The position numbers and the translations under genes are program-made. A stretch of DNA of 64,000 nucleotides, taken from positions 178,137,253 through 178,201,252 of the forward strand of contig OV884060.1 in NCBI GenBank assembly GCA_930367215.1, read 5' to 3'. The stretch is from Pollenia angustigena. Its lineage: Eukaryota > Arthropoda > Insecta > Diptera > Polleniidae. The notes under the pieces were generated by a model. That model did no database searches, was not told the DNA's origin, and worked only from the letters and a program-made list of their open reading frames with translations. This document shows positions 59,030 through 64,000 of the stretch, piece after piece. Each line of letters begins with the position of its first letter. Within the stretch, counting starts at the first letter, position 1.

Positions 59030-59262
59030 TGCGCCTCTCGTATAGATTGGTCTCAAATGTACTACATGCCCTCTGTTGATGAGCAAGTAGAATTTTTTGA
59101 GGATAATATTCAGCGTCTATTTGATGAAACAGTTCCACTAAAATCTTAAAGAACATCTAATAGGGAAAGGCCTTGGTTTTCTGCCAATATTAAACTTTTA
59201 ATATCTAAACGAGATTGTGCTTATTCAAGATGAAAGCGTGTAAAGCTGCTGTTAGATGTCTT
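59030..59262 (+). pseudogene. Non-LTR retrotransposon ORF2 fragment
   Basis: One frame reads IDWSQMYYMPSVDEQVEFFE, QRLFDETVPLK, stop, then RPWFSANIKLLISKRD and AYSR followed by a stop in place of Trp. It matches the linker between endonuclease and reverse transcriptase in jockey/I-type elements (LFDxxVPxK...PWFxxxIxxLIxxRDxAYxRW). Confidence 0.75.
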
Positions 59263-59385
59263 CATGGCTGTATTTTAAATAATAAAAATATCGATATTTA
59301 TATTTTTCCTATCGATATTTTCGATATTTTAAGACTATCGATAATATCGATAGTCTATCGATAGTTTCCCAGCACTAGTATACAT

Positions 59386-61439
59386 AAGTTAAAATTACTG
59401 ACACAACGTTGTCGCTCTTATTTAAATTTGTACATTTGTCACTTCACCGTTAACGCTATGCGCTAGAAAACGTTACGCTCGACGCGCTGACTTAGGTTGG
59501 TCTGCGAGAATGGAAATTGAATATTTTATAAAGCCGGTAATACACTATCCTATTCAGTCGTTCGATTTGTCAAAAAAATTATGTTTTATAATCTGACCTT
59601 AAAATTAAATAAAGTGAAAGATTTTGTTTTTGACAACTTGCAAATTTTTATGAAATTTTTAATTAAATGATAGATTTTTTTTGTATGTCGAAAGACTCCT
59701 GCCAGATTTGTGTGTGAATAAATCGTACGATGGTGTAGGATAGTTAATCCTGGCCTTTAAAGTAATAGATCTTTTCGAGAAGGCAGAGTGAATGACTAAG
59801 AAAGCAATAAAAATAAGTTTGAAGACCACCTTAGAGGCCTCACAAGTGGAAGCGCTTGCAATTTTTCTCGCTGGTTATACAAATGTATGTAGTGAATTCA
59901 AAAAAGTACATACATACATACTTTTTAAAAATTGGTTAAATTCGCTTTGCGTTTTTATGATTCCGATTTGCGTCGCTACATACGATTGAATTTTTTCACT
60001 GAAGTCATAATCAAATGTGAAGAATTTTTCTATTTCTAAAAAGGCGAACTCCTATTTTATTCTGTTTGGTAAGTTATTCTAAGAAAAGTTGTGTGTTAGG
60101 AAGTAAGAAGTTAGTTCTTAATAAGAAGTTGTGTAGAAAAATGAATGCAGAGACAAGAAAATGCATTAGTTTGGTACTAAAATTTTTTCTTATGTATTCC
60201 TTTTCAAATGATAAATATTTTTCTTAATTTTTTATAATAAATAAGCCCACTTTCTGAAATTAATAGAATAAAACGCAAGCATTCACTTTTTTTTTATCAT
60301 AAATAGAATTTCTTGCCAAAAATTTATAATTTTGTACCAATCAATACAAAATCATTGCTATAAATTGCCTCTGACTTGTAAAATTTTAATATTTGACGAT
60401 TTTGTTAAATGTTCCAAAAGAAAATTGTAGCAAATCTAGCGATTGGTACTCTTCAATACGTTTGCGCATGTGACTTTCGCATCTTAAAATTTTTTTTTTT
60501 CTTTTCGTAAATCATCACTTTATTTTATTTAAATTTTCCAATTTCAAATATTTTTAAACACTTTGACATTTCATTACTGTAAATCCGCGCCATCTTCAAT
60601 TTTTACTGCCACGATCGCTTCATTTTCAGAAAATTTTGCGAAAGTGATAGAAAGTACCAAGTTGGTATTTAGTTTTCGCATCGAAATTGTTTTCGCATCG
60701 CAATAGCACTTAAATTACCTCGTTGAAAATCATGAAATTAACACGAAAGTTTGGAGCAGCTCATTCTTAATGAATAGATTTAAGTTTCCTTAATTTTTTG
60801 ATAAACGGTTTAATGGACAAAATGGTGTCTTTTTGGATCAAAGTGCCTACTTAAACTCGGCTTCTGAAAATCGCTTTCTCTATCGAAAAAACTTACAAAA
60901 TCAATTCATAATAATTTTAAAAGTAGGTCCCATTAAAGATCACAGTTTCTATATAAGACCCTTATTAACTGTTTCTTTTATAAAAAAAAAAAAAAACTTA
61001 AAATTTATTTCCCGAAATGAATTAAAAAGTTGAAACTTAAATTTTAATATAAGCAGGTTTTCCAATCATGTCACATCATACTTTGCCCCAAAAATTCCAA
61101 CTTTGTGGTCCCTCAATTTGATTTGTATTAGAGAAAATGATTGATACGAGTCGTATGTTTCAAAAAGAAATATTTTTGTTTTAAAATTTATTGATTTCTA
61201 CTAATTTATATTGTTATCAGTACTAATTAAGATAAGACAAAGGGGGTATTAATTCCTTTTCGAGTACATGTGTGGGTATACATTTTTTCATATCATCAAT
61301 ACAATTTATTTACTTCGATTATTTTGAAATAGAAGAAACAAACTTAAAAAAAGATTTATTAGCTTTAATTTCAGTACAGTAAGATGGCCTTGACCAAATT
61401 TGTTTAAACAAGTTTTTGTTTTGAAGTAGTTTATGCCGC
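59386..61439. other. Intronic stretch, nothing recognised
   Basis: Short chance frames; 60440-60700 has GGTACT words and TTTCGCATC repeats but no defined element. Confidence 0.45.
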
Positions 61440-62766
61440 TATTGCGGTTCTCCACTCAACTCAGTTTGGTCGTGTTGGAGTTAACCTAACTTATGCACAA
61501 CCAAACTCATTTTAGGTTTTGTGATACCCAACTGTTTTTAGTTGAGTTTGCTATAAAGTTGCCAACTTAAACTATCGATTTGCCAACTTTAAATATAACG
61601 TTTGACAAGTGAAAATTTTATAAAATTAAATCATTTTTTAAACTAAAAGTATTTTTAATTGTTTTGTTGAATTAAAAGTATTTATAATTGATATTAGTTT
61701 TTATTTATTTTATGATGATAGAAAGGAAAACTCTTTTTTAGATGCGCTACGTACAAGAAGACAAATTCGTGATGATTCCAATCCTCTTGAACTTCCCAGT
61801 GCCAAGTAAGAACTTATAATAAGTAACAAAACTTGTTTGTGCCTAATGAGTTCTTCTTCTGGTTGGGGTATCTGTTGGCCAATCGGCTGGTTGTATTATT
61901 GGATCAACTGACTCAGTCAAATTGTCACTTGATGGTGGAATACTTTCAACACCAAATACTTGGCCGGACTTGCAATACAAGAGCTGCAAAACACTATTCT
62001 CAAGGCAATTTAATGGAACTTCTTGCGATAGCCCTCCCCCTGTCGGTTGAGTGTTTCTTTAATTTTTGGCAAGTTTTTTCTTTTTTTTTGCCTTGTAGTG
62101 TATCCAAACCTGTGCCAAGAATATTATAATTAGATTTAGGGCCATTATTACAACTTGAAGTTAGCTAAAGTTAAGATTAAATTGACAGATAACAATGTGT
62201 TATCTGTCAAAAAGCGTCTGTTAACTGTCGGATAACAGCTAACGCCAAGTTATAATAATGGCCCTTAGAAGATTATAAGTGTTTAAAAGAAGTTCTTGTC
62301 GTGGACCCAAACTATTTGACTTCATTATAAACTCTTCCCATAACTCCTTACATGCAATTTTCAGCATACCAACCTTTGGTGCTTTCGGCGAACAATTTCT
62401 AAGTTTCTCTAAATAAGCTGGACGAGCCGCTCAAATTGAGCTTTCGTTTTTATTTAAAAACTAATAAAAGTTTTTGAAAAACCGAAAAAGTTATTACAAA
62501 AATTTATACATACGATTTCTCCATTTTGTTTTCGATTTTCATCGAATTTAAAAAAAAATAAACTTTAACTGCCAATAACACAACTACTTTTTAGCAGTTG
62601 TGTGTATTTAACATTTTTTTCGACCAAACTTTTACAAAGTTGAAAATGGCAATACCACGAAACTAACAGATACACAACTGAATAGCCAACTGCCAGTTGA
62701 GTTGAGAATGGCAATGTGAATTTATCAAAGACAACCAAACTGTTACAAGAGTGGAGAACCGCAATA
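61440..62766. mobile_element. Harbinger-like element, internally deleted
   Basis: TATTGCGGTTCTCCACTC and its exact complement GAGTGGAGAACCGCAATA form 18-bp ends, with inner GTTTGG/CCAAAC extension. On the plus strand at about 61735-61810 the frame reads ENSFLDALRTRRQIRDDSNP then LELPSA, the N-terminal signature of Harbinger (HARBI1-type) transposases (RRxLRDxSNPLELP), ending before the catalytic part. On the minus strand segments read KELWEEFIMKSNSLGPR (about 62310-62440) and PADWPTDTPTRRRTH (about 61850), fitting the Myb/SANT-like second protein of Harbinger elements. A target duplication was not recognised. Confidence 0.65.
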
Positions 62767-62769
62767 GGG

Positions 62770-63200
62770 ACATAATTTAACGATGTCCGTCTGTCCGTTG
62801 AAATGTGGTTTCCGAAGACCACAGATACTATAAGGACTTAGTTGTTATATGTTTATGTCACATATGGTCCGGAATTGTTTGCTATTAAAATTCAGCCTAA
62901 TCGGTCCGCAAAAGGCTGAGATATGATCAAAAAGCCTTGACTGCCTCTAATTTTACCCAACAATCCCTTTGTTGTTTTTGGTTTTATTTTTATGTATAGC
63001 TGGAGAACGGCAAGAGCCAATATTTCCAAATTAGGTACAAGCATCTTGGTTATCAATACACAACATCCGACAAAATGTGGGAGAGATTGGATAGGTGGGC
63101 GTGGCAAAAATTTTATTTATTTATATTTAAAGAAAGGTATTTATATAACTTTCTGTTATTATCGGACCATGGTAAAGGTATAGCCGAATATACTTGTTTT
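62770..63200 (-). repeat. Dispersed repeat of the hairpin-head group
   Basis: GATGTCCGTCTGTCCGTTG, AGCCTAATCGGTCCGCAAAA and AATACACAACATCCGACAAA match the 16.4-17.1 kb copy. It ends TAGCCGAATATACTTGTTTT, complement of the head. Confidence 0.65.
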
Positions 63201-63355
63201 TGGTTAGTTTTGAAAGTCTTATAAGCTACAAACTTTTTTTATACTTTCAAAAAGAAGCAACAATTTCATTTATATTGATATATAATTTTTAATTAATGCT
63301 TTTTTATTTTGGTGCTTAAAATTGGTTGACATTTACAAAAGAAACGAAGAACCTT

Positions 63356-63937
63356 CCCAGTAAAAAATGTGCTCCAAAAGGAGCAGGTTTTGTGTATTAA
63401 TTCATACCACAAATCGCTTCAAACCTGCTGATGGGATGCCTGATTTTTGTATGGGGTGTTCCCGGTTTGGAGGACTATTTTCTGCTGACAATAAACGCTT
63501 CTTTTAACATGCAAACAAAGCACTCCTAAAGTGCTTTTTAGGGGCTTACTATATTAACATACTCATTAATGTTTTGCTTTTACTTTTGTTTAAATGCCTT
63601 TTTCCAATCATTTTCGCATATTTTTATTTTTTTCGGTTTGCAACCTTCTTCATTGTCAGCACTAAAATAGCAGCTTTTTTGTTTATTTTATTCTATATCA
63701 TTTACTGCTTTATAAAAGCTCTTTAGTTGAAGCGCTCGATTATGCGCTTTTTCTCTTAGTGCCGGTTCACACAGGTCAAGTTTGACTCGTCAAGTCTTGA
63801 GTTTTTAGGAGAGAGCGGCAATGAAGTGGCATTCTCTTTTCCCCTCTCTCCTAAAAACTCAAGACTTGACGAGTCAAACTTGACGTGTGTGAACCGGGAC
63901 TTAAGTGCTTCAAAAAACCCAAATTTTTTTTACTGGG
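63356..63937 (-). mobile_element. CCCAGTAAA-type element with an inserted MITE
   Basis: CCCAGTAAAAAATGTGCTCC...AATTTTTTTTACTGGG; about 437 bp without the 63759-63900 insertion. Opposite orientation to 25203-25647. Confidence 0.8.
63759..63900. mobile_element. 142-bp foldback MITE, TTA duplication
   Basis: GTGCCGGTTCACAC...GTGTGAACCGGGAC with arms extending through CAAGTTTGACTCGTCAAGTC; TTA at 63756-63758 and 63901-63903. The related element at 15.7 kb has the empty site (TCTCTTAAGTGCTT). Confidence 0.9.
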
Positions 63938-64000
63938 TTTCTGGTACAAGATTGACGTCATTGTTACGAATTATCGAAATGATAAAAAAGGTCTTAATAA

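Larger units (their letters stand above)
58524..59377. mobile_element. hAT-like element with ATCGAT-rich ends
   Basis: Ends TAGTGCTGGGATACTATCGA / CGATAGTTTCCCAGCACTA and a perfect 8-bp duplication GTATACAT (58516-58523, 59378-59385). Both ends carry several ATCGATA words. The interior holds a non-LTR fragment and a 16-bp-arm palindrome; no transposase. Confidence 0.9.
55215..64000 (+). other. Inferred long FAM13 intron (window ends inside it)
   Basis: No further exon with FAM13-like content was found to the end of the window. The interval holds repeats, MITEs, a hAT-like element and a Harbinger-like remnant, listed separately. That it is intron rather than intergenic DNA is inferred from the donor site and the missing conserved C-terminal block. 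Confidence 0.6.

Overview
The window looks like nuclear DNA from a higher (cyclorrhaphan) fly, possibly a calyptrate such as a blow fly. That is an inference from very high A+T, short fly-type splice signals, an opa/poly-Ser-rich fly-style coding exon, and several transposon families typical of Diptera. It is not bacterial: there are no operons, no closely packed ORFs and no CRISPR array. No rRNA or tRNA gene could be recognised.

Only one convincing protein-coding unit is present. It is a large exon at 53253-55214 (+) bounded by a polypyrimidine tract/AG acceptor and a GTGAGT donor. It encodes 654 codons of a FAM13-family protein: low-complexity Ser/Asn/Gln/His-rich N-terminal half, and a conserved basic coiled-coil block near the C-terminal end. 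The protein must continue in exons outside the window, so 55215-64000 is read as a long intron. A second, weaker candidate exon (126 nt, phase 1-1) lies at 33017-33142; its phase does not match the FAM13 exon directly.

Almost everything else is a dense, nested layer of dead or non-autonomous mobile elements. Several could be delimited to the base from matching ends and target-site duplications: hAT-like elements with 8-bp duplications (2232-4596, 10876-13886, 26242-27458, 58524-59377); a piggyBac-like element with TTAA (19699-20918); mariner/Tc1-like elements and MITEs with TA (8902-9135, 10022-10420, 17166-18100, 30356-31261, 33670-33909, 37541-37864, 58291-58516); PIF/Harbinger-like MITEs with TTA/TAA (5513-5852, 12119-12338, 18422-18640, 39545-39683, 45270-45488, 48347-48686, 63759-63900); a foldback element with arms built of 82-bp tandem units (49386-50655); a foldback with a 10-12 bp duplication (11050-12006); a pogo/Tigger-like remnant (47640-48258); a Harbinger-like remnant (61440-62766); and non-LTR retrotransposon fragments (29480-29756, 31335-31610, 59030-59262).

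Two dispersed families give much of the intergenic texture. One starts with AACAAGT followed by a short hairpin (TTCGGC-loop-GCCGAA) and carries one or more copies of a 153-bp unit. The other is a 31-bp minisatellite whose unit contains a TTTCTATATAGAAA palindrome. Insertions into these families date one another: for example, the TTA-type MITE at 45270-45488 splits the head of a hairpin-head element exactly at its TTA.

The most noteworthy observations are: (1) three mariner-like copies from two subfamilies have lost the same segment (the helix-turn-helix DNA-binding region), joining the N-terminal ~30 residues to the first catalytic Asp motif; (2) the compound foldback element at 49.4-50.7 kb; (3) the four-layer nest at 10.9-13.9 kb; and (4) the unexplained, more G+C-rich block at 42.5-43.7 kb. 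I do not see an intact autonomous system.
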